Below, piece after piece: positions 27,974 through 36,194 of a stretch of 64,000 bases of DNA (its first letter is position 1; each line of letters opens with the position of its first letter). Where the stretch lies: the NCBI GenBank assembly GCA_021776785.1, contig JAJFFF010000047.1:48914-112913 (forward strand). Direction: 5' to 3'. This DNA comes from Planctomycetota bacterium. Its GTDB lineage: Bacteria > Planctomycetota > PLA2. Both the position numbers and the translations under genes were made by a program. The notes under the pieces were generated by a model. It was given only the letters and a program-made list of their open reading frames with translations, had not been told where the DNA came from and did not search any database.

Positions 27974-29035
27974 TTACGACAGCGCTGCCAGCAACTCGGC
28001 AAGCCGTTCGCGCGGATGGTCGCCCATGTGGCCGATCCGGAACGTCTCGTTCTTCAGCTTGCCGTACCCGTTGCCGAGCACGAACCCCGCGGCCAGAGCT
28101 TTCGCGATGAGGCCGGGCACCGAACGGTTCGACGCCCGGAACGTGCTCACGGTCGGCGACTGCCGTCCTTCCGCGGAAAAATACGCAAACCCGTGCTCGT
28201 TCGCCCAGGCGCGCGTCATCGACTGCATGTCGAGGTGGCGTTGCCAGCGCGTTTCCAAGCCTTCGGCCGCGATTCGATCGAGCTGACGGGACAGCGCGTA
28301 CACCAACGGAATGTTGGGCGTCGCCGGCGTCTTGCCCGCGTCGTATCCCTTCTTGGACTTGACGAAATCCAACAGGAAGCCGCGGTGTTTCACGGTCGCG
28401 GCTTTCGCCAGCGCACGCTCGCTCAACCCGATCACGCAGAGTCCCGGCGGCAACGCGAGGCACTTTTGCGTACCGGACAACAAGAAGTCGAGGCCCCACT
28501 CGTCGAAGTGCAGTTCGGCGCCACCGAGTGCACTGACGGCATCGACCAAGACCAACGCGTCGGGCGTCACCTCGCGCACGACCGCCGCCAACTCGCGGAG
28601 GGGATTGAGCACGCCGGTCGACGTCTCGCTGTACGTGATCACGACGGCTTCGTAAGGGTCGTGCGAGGTGAGGTGCGCGCGAAGCTGTTCGGGCTCGATC
28701 GCTTCGCCCCACTCCACCGCCACCGCATCCGCCGTGCGCCCGCACGCTTGGCTCACCTTGTGCCAGCGCTCGGAAAACGCGCCGCAGGTCAGGTGCAGCA
28801 CGCGGTCGTGGACGAGATTACGAATCGCACCGCTCATCATTCCGGTCGCGGGGATGTTTTCAAACATCGCCACTTGCTCGGTCCGCATCAGCGCACGGAG
28901 CTTCGGGATGATCGCCTTGACCTCTTCGATGAACCCCTTGCTGCGATGGCCAACAAGCGGCATCGCCATGATCGCGCGCAACTCCGCGTCGCACTCGGTC
29001 GGGCCGGGAAGAAACAGGATGGGATGGTCGGACAT
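27974..29035 (-). CDS. class V aminotransferase (serine-pyruvate/alanine-glyoxylate type)
   Basis: 353 residues of fold-type I PLP enzyme. Early motifs are 'LFLPGPTECDAELRAIM' and 'HRSKGFIEEV'. The PLP-binding region is 'VDAVSALGG', and the Schiff-base lysine is in 'LLSGTQKCLALPPGL' (about 183-197). It transfers an amino group between small amino and oxo acids. It lies directly downstream of phosphoglycerate dehydrogenase on the same strand (41-nt gap), so it may supply the transamination step of serine biosynthesis or make serine from hydroxypyruvate; the sequence does not discriminate. Confidence 0.85.
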   Translation of the reverse strand: MSDHPILFLPGPTECDAELRAIMAMPLVGHRSKGFIEEVKAIIPKLRALMRTEQVAMFENIPATGMMSGAIRNLVHDRVLHLTCGAFSERWHKVSQACGRTADAVAVEWGEAIEPEQLRAHLTSHDPYEAVVITYSETSTGVLNPLRELAAVVREVTPDALVLVDAVSALGGAELHFDEWGLDFLLSGTQKCLALPPGLCVIGLSERALAKAATVKHRGFLLDFVKSKKGYDAGKTPATPNIPLVYALSRQLDRIAAEGLETRWQRHLDMQSMTRAWANEHGFAYFSAEGRQSPTVSTFRASNRSVPGLIAKALAAGFVLGNGYGKLKNETFRIGHMGDHPRERLAELLAALS

Positions 29036-29075
29036 GGTTGAATCTCGATGTCGAGTACTTGGAAAGCGGGGCGCG

Positions 29076-30659
29076 TTAGACTTCGACCGCGTACGCGCGG
29101 TGCACCGGCTCGATGTTCGCGATGCGTCTTAGGTTTTCATCGGTGAGCGGCGACGAGAGGTTCCAAATGCCGAGCGCGGAAACGCCGCCGTTGGCAACGC
29201 CAACCTGGAGCCGCGAAATGTTGATGTCGTTTTGATGCAGGATGGAACCGATCGCGCCAACGACGCCGGGTTCGTCGCCGTGAAACGTCACCAGCATCGA
29301 CCCCTCGGGAATGGCGTCGACCATGTAGTCATCGAGCTCGATCAAACGCACGTGGCGATGCCCCAGAACGGTTCCCGAGGCGAAGTGACGGTTGCCGTCG
29401 ATCAACGCCTCGACACGAATCACGTTCAAGAAATCCTGCTTCAGCGTCGTCACCTCGGTGTGGCGCCGCACGCCGAGTTGATCGGCGATGCGCTCCGCGT
29501 TAACCGGCGTCACCGGGCCTTCGCCGCAGTTACGCAGCGCACCGGCGAGCATGGCAACTTCGAGCGGGTGGCTCGCAAACGCGGGAAGTTCGCCTTGCAA
29601 ACTTAGCCGCAGCGACTCGACGCGTCCCGCTTTCACCTGCGTCAAAAACGACGCGAGCGCGCGGGACAGATCGAGGAACGGCGCGAGCGCGGTCGCTTGT
29701 GTCGGCGCGATGCGCGGCACGTTGATGCCGTTCAGCGCGACGCCTTTTTGGAGGCACAAGACAATTTGATTCGCCATGTCGAGCGACACGTTGCGTTTGG
29801 CTTCGCGCGTGCTCGCGCCCAAGTGCGGCGTGAGGACCACCTGCGACATCGTGCGCAACTTGCTGTCCGCGGGCAACGGCTCGACGGAAAACACATCCAA
29901 CGCCGCGCCCGCAAGGTGCCCGGACTCGAGCGCCGCGACGAGCGCTTCCTCGTCGACGATGCCACCGCGCGCCGCGTGAATCACGCGCGCACCAGTTTTC
30001 ATTTTCGCAATCGTCTCCGCGTTCAAGAGATTCGCTGTCGCGTCGCTCTTGGGCACGTGAATCGTTAAGAAATCACTCTCGGCCAACACTTCGTCCATGG
30101 TGCCGAGACGGACGCCGACCGGCGCACGCTCCGCATCCACGAACGGATCAAACGCGAGCACGTCCATGCGAAGTCCCAGACCGCGTTCGGCGACAACGCT
30201 GCCGATGCGACCGAGTCCGATCACGCCGAGCGTCTTGCCGCGCAGCTCCGTGCCGACGAACGCCTTTTTCTCCCAGCGACCCGCCTTCATCGCGGCGTCG
30301 GCGGCGGGAATGTTGCGCGCCATACTCACGAGTAACGCGATCGCAAGCTCGCCGGTCGTGACGGCGCCTGCTTCGGGCGTGTTCATGACGACAATACCGC
30401 GCGCCGTAGCCGCCGGCACGTCGATGTTGTCGATGCCGATCCCCGCGCGCCCGACGACGACCAAGTCCGACGCGCGCTCCAAACTGCGCGCGGTCACCTT
30501 CGTCGCCGACCGCACGATCAAGGCGTGGTACCCGGGAAGAGTGTCACGCAAGGCGTCCTCGTCCATCCCGGTTTTGAGCGTCACCTCGCCGGCCTCGGCG
30601 AGAATTTCGATCCCCTCCTGGCCCAGATCGTCGGCCACGAGGATTTTGAGAGAACTCAT
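29076..30659 (-). CDS. serA: D-3-phosphoglycerate dehydrogenase
   Basis: Oxidises 3-phosphoglycerate to 3-phosphohydroxypyruvate, the first committed step of serine synthesis. About 527 residues: substrate domain, NAD-binding domain with 'LGVIGLGRIGSVVAERG' (about 145-161), catalytic Arg/Glu/His region ('HAARGGIVDEEAL', 'TPHLGAST'), an intervening ASB domain and a C-terminal ACT domain ('LVTFHGDEPGVVGAIGSIL'). The length fits the long bacterial/plant type with possible serine feedback. The start is set at MSSLKILVADD; ATGs up to 30671 are also in frame. It is divergent from the DUF1015 gene. Confidence 0.92.
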   Translation of the reverse strand: MSSLKILVADDLGQEGIEILAEAGEVTLKTGMDEDALRDTLPGYHALIVRSATKVTARSLERASDLVVVGRAGIGIDNIDVPAATARGIVVMNTPEAGAVTTGELAIALLVSMARNIPAADAAMKAGRWEKKAFVGTELRGKTLGVIGLGRIGSVVAERGLGLRMDVLAFDPFVDAERAPVGVRLGTMDEVLAESDFLTIHVPKSDATANLLNAETIAKMKTGARVIHAARGGIVDEEALVAALESGHLAGAALDVFSVEPLPADSKLRTMSQVVLTPHLGASTREAKRNVSLDMANQIVLCLQKGVALNGINVPRIAPTQATALAPFLDLSRALASFLTQVKAGRVESLRLSLQGELPAFASHPLEVAMLAGALRNCGEGPVTPVNAERIADQLGVRRHTEVTTLKQDFLNVIRVEALIDGNRHFASGTVLGHRHVRLIELDDYMVDAIPEGSMLVTFHGDEPGVVGAIGSILHQNDINISRLQVGVANGGVSALGIWNLSSPLTDENLRRIANIEPVHRAYAVEV

Positions 30660-30716
30660 GGTGCTCATCATGCCTGGAAACAGACGCCTGAGAAGATTCG
30701 ACGGTAAGGTTTCGCC

Positions 30717-31871
30717 ATGGTTTCGCTACTTCCGTTCCGAGCCCTACGTCCGGATCAGGATCGCGCCGCCGCGATCGCGTCGGTGCCCTACGACGTCATC
30801 TCTGAAAACGAAGCCCGGGCGGCCGTTGCGGCGAACCCGGACAGTTTTCTGCGCGTGATTCGGCCCGAGGTCGATCTGCCGGCGGACGCGACGCCGGAGG
30901 CCCGCTACGACAAAGCCGCCGAGAACCTGGAGCGATTGGTGCAATCCGGCGCGCTGCGCGAGGACGCCGCCCCGGCTCTTTACGTCTATCGCGTCGGGAA
31001 ACAGACCGGCGTCGCCGCGCTCTGCTCGACGGCGGAGTACGAGTCGGGGCGGATCAAGCGCCACGAATGGACGCGCCCCGACAAGGAAAACGACCGCACA
31101 CGTTTGCTCGAGCGCCTCGGCGCCCACGTCGGTCCGGTGTTTTTGACGCACCGAGACGACGACACGGTGGCCGCTGCGGTCGGCGATGTGGTGGCCCGCG
31201 ATCCCATCATCGATTTCACCGCGAGCGATGGCGTGCGCCACACGATTTGGTGCGCGCCTGACTCGGCAGCGATACAGCGCGCGTTTGCACCGCTTGATCT
31301 TTACATCGCGGACGGCCACCACCGCGCGGCCAGCGCCGCCCGTGTGGACGCCGCGTTCTTGGGCGTCATGTTTCCCGCGGGCGAAACCGGCGTGCTTGCC
31401 TACAACCGCGTCTTGCGCGACCTGCACGGCCTTGATGCCGCGGCCGTGCGGCAACGGTTGGGTTTGCGCGCGACCGACGAAAAACGGCCGCCGCGCCAAG
31501 GCGAAGTGCGCGTATACCTCGCGGGTTCGTGGTACGCGCTTTCGCTGGCCGGTAACGAGCTGGACTGCGCGCTGCTCCAGGACCAGGTGTTGACGCCCGT
31601 TTTTGGCATCCAGGATGTGCGCACCGATGCGCGCATCGATTTCGTCGGCGGGAGTCGCGGTCCCGAGGAGCTCGAACGTCTCGTCGATTCCGGCGCCATG
31701 GCGATTGCGTTCTCGATGTATCCGACGGGCGTGAACGAAGTGATCGCGGTCGCCGATCGCGGCGAAGTGATGCCGCCCAAGTCCACATGGTTTGAACCCA
31801 AGCTGCGCAGCGGACTCCTTGTGGCGCGTACCATCCGGCCCCGTGCGCCCACGCCCGACGCGGCTACGTAG
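30717..31871 (+). CDS. DUF1015 family protein
   Basis: 384 residues. The DUF1015 signatures are clear: 'LLPFRALRPDQDRAAAIASV', 'PYDVISENEAR' near the N-terminus, 'LYIADGHHRAASAARV' in the middle and a C-terminal region ending 'VMPPKSTWFEPKLRSGLLV'. The family is widespread next to serine-biosynthesis genes, and this copy is divergent from serA with a 45-nt shared promoter region. Serine kinase activity has been reported for relatives; whether this protein shares it is not shown here. Confidence 0.88.
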   Translation: MVSLLPFRALRPDQDRAAAIASVPYDVISENEARAAVAANPDSFLRVIRPEVDLPADATPEARYDKAAENLERLVQSGALREDAAPALYVYRVGKQTGVAALCSTAEYESGRIKRHEWTRPDKENDRTRLLERLGAHVGPVFLTHRDDDTVAAAVGDVVARDPIIDFTASDGVRHTIWCAPDSAAIQRAFAPLDLYIADGHHRAASAARVDAAFLGVMFPAGETGVLAYNRVLRDLHGLDAAAVRQRLGLRATDEKRPPRQGEVRVYLAGSWYALSLAGNELDCALLQDQVLTPVFGIQDVRTDARIDFVGGSRGPEELERLVDSGAMAIAFSMYPTGVNEVIAVADRGEVMPPKSTWFEPKLRSGLLVARTIRPRAPTPDAAT

Positions 31872-32472
31872 GCTTGCGCTGCACCGTCGTGCCGTCGAGG
31901 CCGCGGTGCATGACGAGGAACGCACCGGGCGCCGCGGAGCGTTCAAACAGCAACTCGTAGAGCTCTTCGTTGCCCGGCCACGGGTAGGCGTAGATCACAC
32001 CGAAGTCGTCGGGATCCGCTTCGAGTTCGGAGTACGCGTCGTCGCCCGCGTCGTTGAGCCAAGCGCCTTCGGCCGCGTCCGTCAGTTCCACGAGCTCGTG
32101 CGGAACGAAGCTTCCCTGCGCGAGTTGAACGGAGACGCCTTGTTCGCTTAACCACTCCTCGGCGGCGTCCACCAGATCGGATTCGATTTCGATTCCGTAG
32201 GCGTCAAACCCAAGCATGGCGGCGAGGCCGGCCACCACACCGAACCCGCTTCCCCATTCGCACAACGCGTGGTTGTGGAGATCGTCGCGCGGCGCGAGCG
32301 CGGCGAGTGCGTGGTAGGCCGCCACGTAATCGCTCGGGACGAAACTTGGGATCGAACCGCGCGCGCGGCGCACGAACTGTTCGATACACGCATCCGCCGC
32401 CTTGAGGTACTCGGCGACGCGGCGCGGCGGCGCGCGCGACGGCTCGGGAAGCTCCAGCGTTTCGAGCGACAT
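31864..32472 (-). CDS. predicted SAM-dependent methyltransferase
   Basis: About 202 residues from ATG 32472, 5 nt after the stop of selenoprotein C. A Rossmann methyltransferase motif I, 'ALCEWGSGFGVVAGLAAMLG', is followed by 'YGIEIESDLVDAAEEWL' (motif II acidic residue). The C-terminal strand 'DFGVIYAYPWPGNEELYELL' is typical of the fold. No substrate-specific motif is recognised. The close spacing to the selenoprotein gene suggests co-transcription with ispH and selenoprotein C. It overlaps the convergent DUF1015 gene by 8 nt. Confidence 0.7.
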   Translation of the reverse strand: MSLETLELPEPSRAPPRRVAEYLKAADACIEQFVRRARGSIPSFVPSDYVAAYHALAALAPRDDLHNHALCEWGSGFGVVAGLAAMLGFDAYGIEIESDLVDAAEEWLSEQGVSVQLAQGSFVPHELVELTDAAEGAWLNDAGDDAYSELEADPDDFGVIYAYPWPGNEELYELLFERSAAPGAFLVMHRGLDGTTVQRKPT

Positions 32473-32477
32473 CGCGT

Positions 32478-33731
32478 TTACCAGCGATACGCGCCGAACT
32501 CGGCCGGCGTGACGCGGCCCCCGACGTCTTGGGCGTCGAGCAAAATAACGAACCCGATCTCGCTCTCGTCCAAGTCGTCTTGGCGGAAGTTGTACATCGT
32601 TTTGCCCCAACGCGTCCCCATCGCGACGATTTCCATCGACTGGAATCGTTTGGACTTGCGATCAAACACGGCCACACCGCGCAGCTTGGTTTGCACGCCG
32701 CGCGCATGGGGGTCGTTGCTCTTAAGTGAGTCGTAACGTCCCTTTTGCGGCCACGCGCCGGTGGTTGTCGTGCGGCTTTCGCCTTCGAGTTGGAGCCACA
32801 CGGACGTCTTCGACGTTGCCGTGACGGTGGCCGTCATGCGTGCGGCCTGGACGTGATCCGCGCGATAGCCATTGGTCTGCCCGCGCACGTTGTCCACGAG
32901 GTTGTGGCGCACCAAACGTTCGATCACCGCTTGGGGCCAATCTATCTGCGCGCCCTTGCGCGGCGACGAAGGCAGCATGGACTCCGCTTCTTGCGCGCGG
33001 TACCAAAGCGAATCCACGTTCCAGGCGCCCGCGCGCCAGTCGTCGGCCGGGAACTTTTTGCTGCGCGGAAGGTCGCGCGTGAACACGCGAAGGACGAGAC
33101 CGTTCGCCGGATACGATTGCGCCGCGCGCCGAATCTCATGGCGACGTTGGGCCGGATCGTAGTCCAGGTAGCGCATCCTTTCCGGCATCGCGCGCCACCG
33201 CTTGAGCGCGGTCTCGAGCATCTTTTGCATCGCGCGCGGGCTCGTCGTGTTGATCGACGCGAGGAATTTTCCCGACGGCGAGCAGCAATAGATACCTTGG
33301 CGCGTTGTCGTCGGGCGCGACCGGCCACCGTAGTGACCCTGTTCGCAAAAGCCCTGAAAGAAAATGCAATCGAGCTGTTGTCGGTTGTGAAGGCGCCACA
33401 CTTCGTCGGTCGCCGGAACGAACTTTTTCGCGAGCGCTTGCACTTTCGGATGGGACCAGCAGACCTGCCGACCGCGAACTCCGTTGTTTCACGTGCAGGC
33501 GAGCGCGTGGCCGTTCATCGCCCACAGCAGGATGGGCTTTTTCTCTTTGTGCGCGTCGATGACCGCATCCCACAGCGTCGGTCGCCATCCGACTTTCGCC
33601 CACAGCATGTCTTTTTTGGTGGGGACGACGTGGCGACGAACGCGTTCGAATTCGGCCGCCGTCGGGGGCTTGGCAGACGTCGGCGTCGTCGCGGCCAGGA
33701 GGGCCAAAGAGAGAATCGACAGACGGCGCAT
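32478..33731 (-). CDS. predicted secreted selenoprotein, thioredoxin-like, CxU motif (paralogue C)
   Basis: A signal peptide (MRRLSILSLALLAATTPTSA) starts at 33731. After 80 codons the frame meets TGA at 33489-33491 in the context G-H-A-L-A-C-T-[TGA]-N-N-G and then stays open for 336 more codons to 32478. With selenocysteine at residue 81 the product is 417 residues. The segment before the TGA matches paralogues A and B and a thioredoxin-like first strand (HKEKKPILLWAMNG). The C-terminal part keeps the family signature as 'HNLVDNVRGQTNGY'. A strong SECIS-like hairpin follows the TGA. The gene sits between ispH (46-nt gap) and a methyltransferase. This copy is more diverged and lies 29 kb from the A/B pair, so the shared UGA context is under selection or unusually conserved. 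Confidence 0.85.
33454..33473 (-). promoter_or_regulatory. SECIS element candidate, paralogue C
   Basis: The coding strand from 16 nt after the UGA reads GGTCGGCAGGTCTGCTGGTC. It folds as an 8-bp stem (three wobble pairs) with a GGUC apical loop. The apical part GCAGGUCUGC is the same as that of the E. coli fdhF SECIS, where the GGUC loop binds SelB. The loop starts 24 nt after UGA, within the normal bacterial range. It is the best of the three SECIS candidates in this window. Confidence 0.75.
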
Positions 33732-33777
33732 GCCCTAAGCCTACAACGGGCGGGACCTCGTGACGACAGCGGCGCAG

Positions 33778-34614
33778 TCAGATCGATTCGAGCAGGCGCG
33801 CAACGGCGTCGATGACGGCGTCAGGGGTGCTCGTGCCGGCGGTCAATCCGACCGTGTCGATGCCGCGCAGGCCGTCGATGTCGACGTCGTCCGGACCTTG
33901 GACGTGTTGGGCAAGAACGCCGCGGGCGCGGGCGCGCTCCACGAGGCGGCGCGTGTTGTTGGAGTTTTCGCCACCCACGACGATCACGGCCGGAACCCGG
34001 TCCAGCAGAGTTTCCAGCGCAGCCTGGCGCTCCTTGGTCGGCCGGCAAACCGTGTCGATAAAACGGACCTGCGCGGCAGGGTGGCGGGCGATCACGGCTG
34101 TGCGAATCGCGGCGACATCGGCCGCGGCAGCCGTGCTTTGGCTGATGATCCCGATTTTTCCGTACGGCCACGCCTCGACTTCGTCGGCGCTCTCGACGAC
34201 GACGTGGTGCGCAAGATCCTCGACGATCCCGCGCACTTCGACGTGGCCGCGGCGCCCGGCGACGACCACGAAGTAGCCGTCCGCCTCCAGCCGCTGCGCG
34301 GCGTCGTGCACGCGCCGGACCAGCGGGCAGGTCGTGTCAATCAACGACTTGCCGGCGCCCTGCAAGCGGTCGCGCTCGCGGTTGCTGATGCCGTGCGCCG
34401 TCACCATCACGGCGACTGTCGGGGGTAGCGCCGTGCGCGACCCCTCGCCGGTCATCGCAAACCCGCGTTCCTCCAAATCCGCGAGCACCGTCGCGTTGTG
34501 GACGAGTTCCCCGTGGATCGTGGTGGACTTCGGTTCGGCGATCTCGTGCGCCAGCGTCAACGCGTCCCGGACGCCGAAACACATGCCCATGGCTTCGGCC
34601 CGCACTACCTGCAT
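33778..34614 (-). CDS. ispH: 4-hydroxy-3-methylbut-2-enyl diphosphate reductase
   Basis: Last enzyme of the MEP isoprenoid pathway; reduces HMBPP to IPP and DMAPP using a Fe-S cluster. 278 residues. The three cluster cysteines are C12 ('GMCFGVRDAL'), C96 ('DTTCPLV') and C189 ('DTVCRPT'). Substrate histidines H39 ('HGELVHN') and H74 ('TAHGIS') and the C-terminal 'GENSNNTRRL' are present. It is somewhat shorter than E. coli IspH but keeps all catalytic residues. It leads the run ispH, selenoprotein C, methyltransferase. Confidence 0.93.
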   Translation of the reverse strand: MQVVRAEAMGMCFGVRDALTLAHEIAEPKSTTIHGELVHNATVLADLEERGFAMTGEGSRTALPPTVAVMVTAHGISNRERDRLQGAGKSLIDTTCPLVRRVHDAAQRLEADGYFVVVAGRRGHVEVRGIVEDLAHHVVVESADEVEAWPYGKIGIISQSTAAAADVAAIRTAVIARHPAAQVRFIDTVCRPTKERQAALETLLDRVPAVIVVGGENSNNTRRLVERARARGVLAQHVQGPDDVDIDGLRGIDTVGLTAGTSTPDAVIDAVARLLESI

Positions 34615-34712
34615 CGTCGCCCCACGGCTTTGCCCTGCAAAGTTTCGTCGCGCAAGATCCCGCTTTGTCTCACCGCATAAACTCCCATTCTTAGCTATCG
34701 GTTGCGCGCCGG

Positions 34713-35078
34713 TTACGCCGGAGCGAAACCTCCCGCCGGTCCTTTTTTGCCGCGTGGCGATTTACTCGTCGCGGGCAGCGCATCGCGGACCACACGCTCC
34801 AGCTCCGCCACGTACGCTTCAAACCGCTTGCGACCCTGCGCGGTCATCCGGCACAGCGTTTGGCGACTGCGTTTCCACACTTCGACGAGACCTTCGTCGC
34901 GTAGCACCTGGATGTGGCGGCTTAGGTTGCCGTCGGTCAGCGCGCACAGCTCCTTGAGATCGTTGAACAGCAACCCGTTTGGGTTCGTCGCGAGCGACGT
35001 CAGTATTCCCAAGCGCGCCTTTTCGTGGAACACGCGTTGTAAGTCGTATGCGTAGCGGCCGGCGTCGTTACTCGGCAT
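34713..35078 (-). CDS. winged-helix transcriptional regulator
   Basis: 121 residues. Pattern of a short MarR/ArsR-like winged helix of the DUF2087/transcriptional_reg type: 'RLGILTSLATNPNGLLFNDL', 'LCALTDGNLSRHIQVLRDEG' (recognition helix, about 47-66) and 'LVEVWKRSRQTLCRMTAQG' (wing). The C-terminus is Lys/Gly-rich. It overlaps the membrane-protein gene upstream by 11 nt, so the pair is co-translated. It probably represses its own operon; the target is unknown. Confidence 0.82.
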   Translation of the reverse strand: MPSNDAGRYAYDLQRVFHEKARLGILTSLATNPNGLLFNDLKELCALTDGNLSRHIQVLRDEGLVEVWKRSRQTLCRMTAQGRKRFEAYVAELERVVRDALPATSKSPRGKKGPAGGFAPA

Positions 35079-35691
35079 CGTGGCGCTCGACTTTCCAGTA
35101 GAGGATCGTGGCGGCGAGGATCTGGCCCACGCCGAACGGAACGCCCATCACCAAGGGCGAGAATGCGTTGCTTCCACGGCCCCACGCCACGCAAAACAGG
35201 CCGCTCGCGATATACAACACGGCCAGCAAGGGGAATGGCCACGGCAGGATCCGGCGCGACGCCAGCAACCCGAGCCCAAACAGCACTTGCCATAGCCCCG
35301 GCAAGACGGCGATCGCTTCGGGGGCGTACTGATACAGCACCCACGTCATCAGTCCGCCGGCGACGACAAACGGGATCAACTGCTCCAACGCCAACCACGT
35401 TGCTTGGGCGCGCCACGGATCCGAGTGTGGCGACGAGTACCGGCGGCAGTGCCACACCATCTCGACACCGGCCATCGCGAAACTCACGGCGGCCACACCG
35501 ATCCAAAGCCCGATGAACGTGGACACGTGCGCCGCCGGCTCCGGCAACCACACGGCCTGCGCTATGGCCGCTGCGAACGCCAGCCCCCCCGAACACGCCG
35601 TCGGGAAAGCCCGGTAGCCCCGATACACCTGGGCATCGGCCATCTGGCGTCGGATCTGACTAATTTGGCTGAGCGCGTCACGAAGCTCCAT
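35068..35691 (-). CDS. multi-pass membrane protein paired with a winged-helix regulator
   Basis: 207 residues with about six predicted membrane helices: 'GGLAFAAAIAQAVWL', 'FIGLWIGVAAVSFAMAGVEM', 'LIPFVVAGGLMTWVLYQY', 'LPGLWQVLFGLGLLAS', 'LAVLYIASGLFCVAWG' and 'FGVGQILAATILYW'. The soluble N-terminus (ISQIRRQMADAQVYRGYRAF) resembles proteins often found beside small winged-helix regulators. Function unknown. It starts at the left edge of the second nested-palindrome cassette. Confidence 0.75.
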   Translation of the reverse strand: MELRDALSQISQIRRQMADAQVYRGYRAFPTACSGGLAFAAAIAQAVWLPEPAAHVSTFIGLWIGVAAVSFAMAGVEMVWHCRRYSSPHSDPWRAQATWLALEQLIPFVVAGGLMTWVLYQYAPEAIAVLPGLWQVLFGLGLLASRRILPWPFPLLAVLYIASGLFCVAWGRGSNAFSPLVMGVPFGVGQILAATILYWKVERHDAE

Positions 35692-35867
35692 ACACCACCT
35701 TTACAACGCAAAGTAACCAACCCCAAAGACAAAAAAGAAATCGCACCAACGAACGGCGATGAGACAGAAAACAAGAGAAGCCTCGAACGGGACCTCGAGA
35801 CCACGTCCCGACGAGGAAACCCAAAACCTCAAGCGGCAACCACGGGCGCGACGGAGACCCCACAGGC

Positions 35868-36176
35868 AGGACCCCTTCGGGCGGGACCACTTCGGGCGGG
35901 ACCTTCGGGCGGGACCACTTCTCGGCTGTGGGCTCTACAACTCCTGTATGGGCCGTTATTTATGACTTTCGGCTGCGGGATTTTTCGCGCATCGACGGCT
36001 CGGCCACGGCGCCCCGAAAAGCGCTCCTTCTGGCATCTAATGTCCCCGTCGGGGGATCCAGCCACTCCAAGGCGGGCCCCCGCGGAGGACGTTTGCGCGA
36101 AAATTCCCGCACGCCGACGTCATAACCAACTTGTTCATAACAATTTACAGCGGCCACGCAGGAGAAGTGGTCCCGG
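35868..36176. repeat. nested-palindrome intergenic cassette, copy 2
   Basis: The 503-bp gap 35692-36194 between divergent genes holds no gene. Tandem GCGGGACC-type units (35868-35925) lead to an outer arm GGGACCACTTCTC at 35911-35923, whose exact complement is at 36162-36174. Inner arms are GCGGGATTTTTCGCGCA at 35975-35991, identical over 17 nt to copy 1, and its complement at 36094-36110 with one mismatch. CATAACC follows the right inner arm in both copies. A C/A-rich stretch (35701-35830) precedes it, as in copy 1. Arm sequences differ between copies but still pair within each copy. Confidence 0.82.
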
Positions 36177-36194
36177 TCCGATAGGCTTTGGCTT

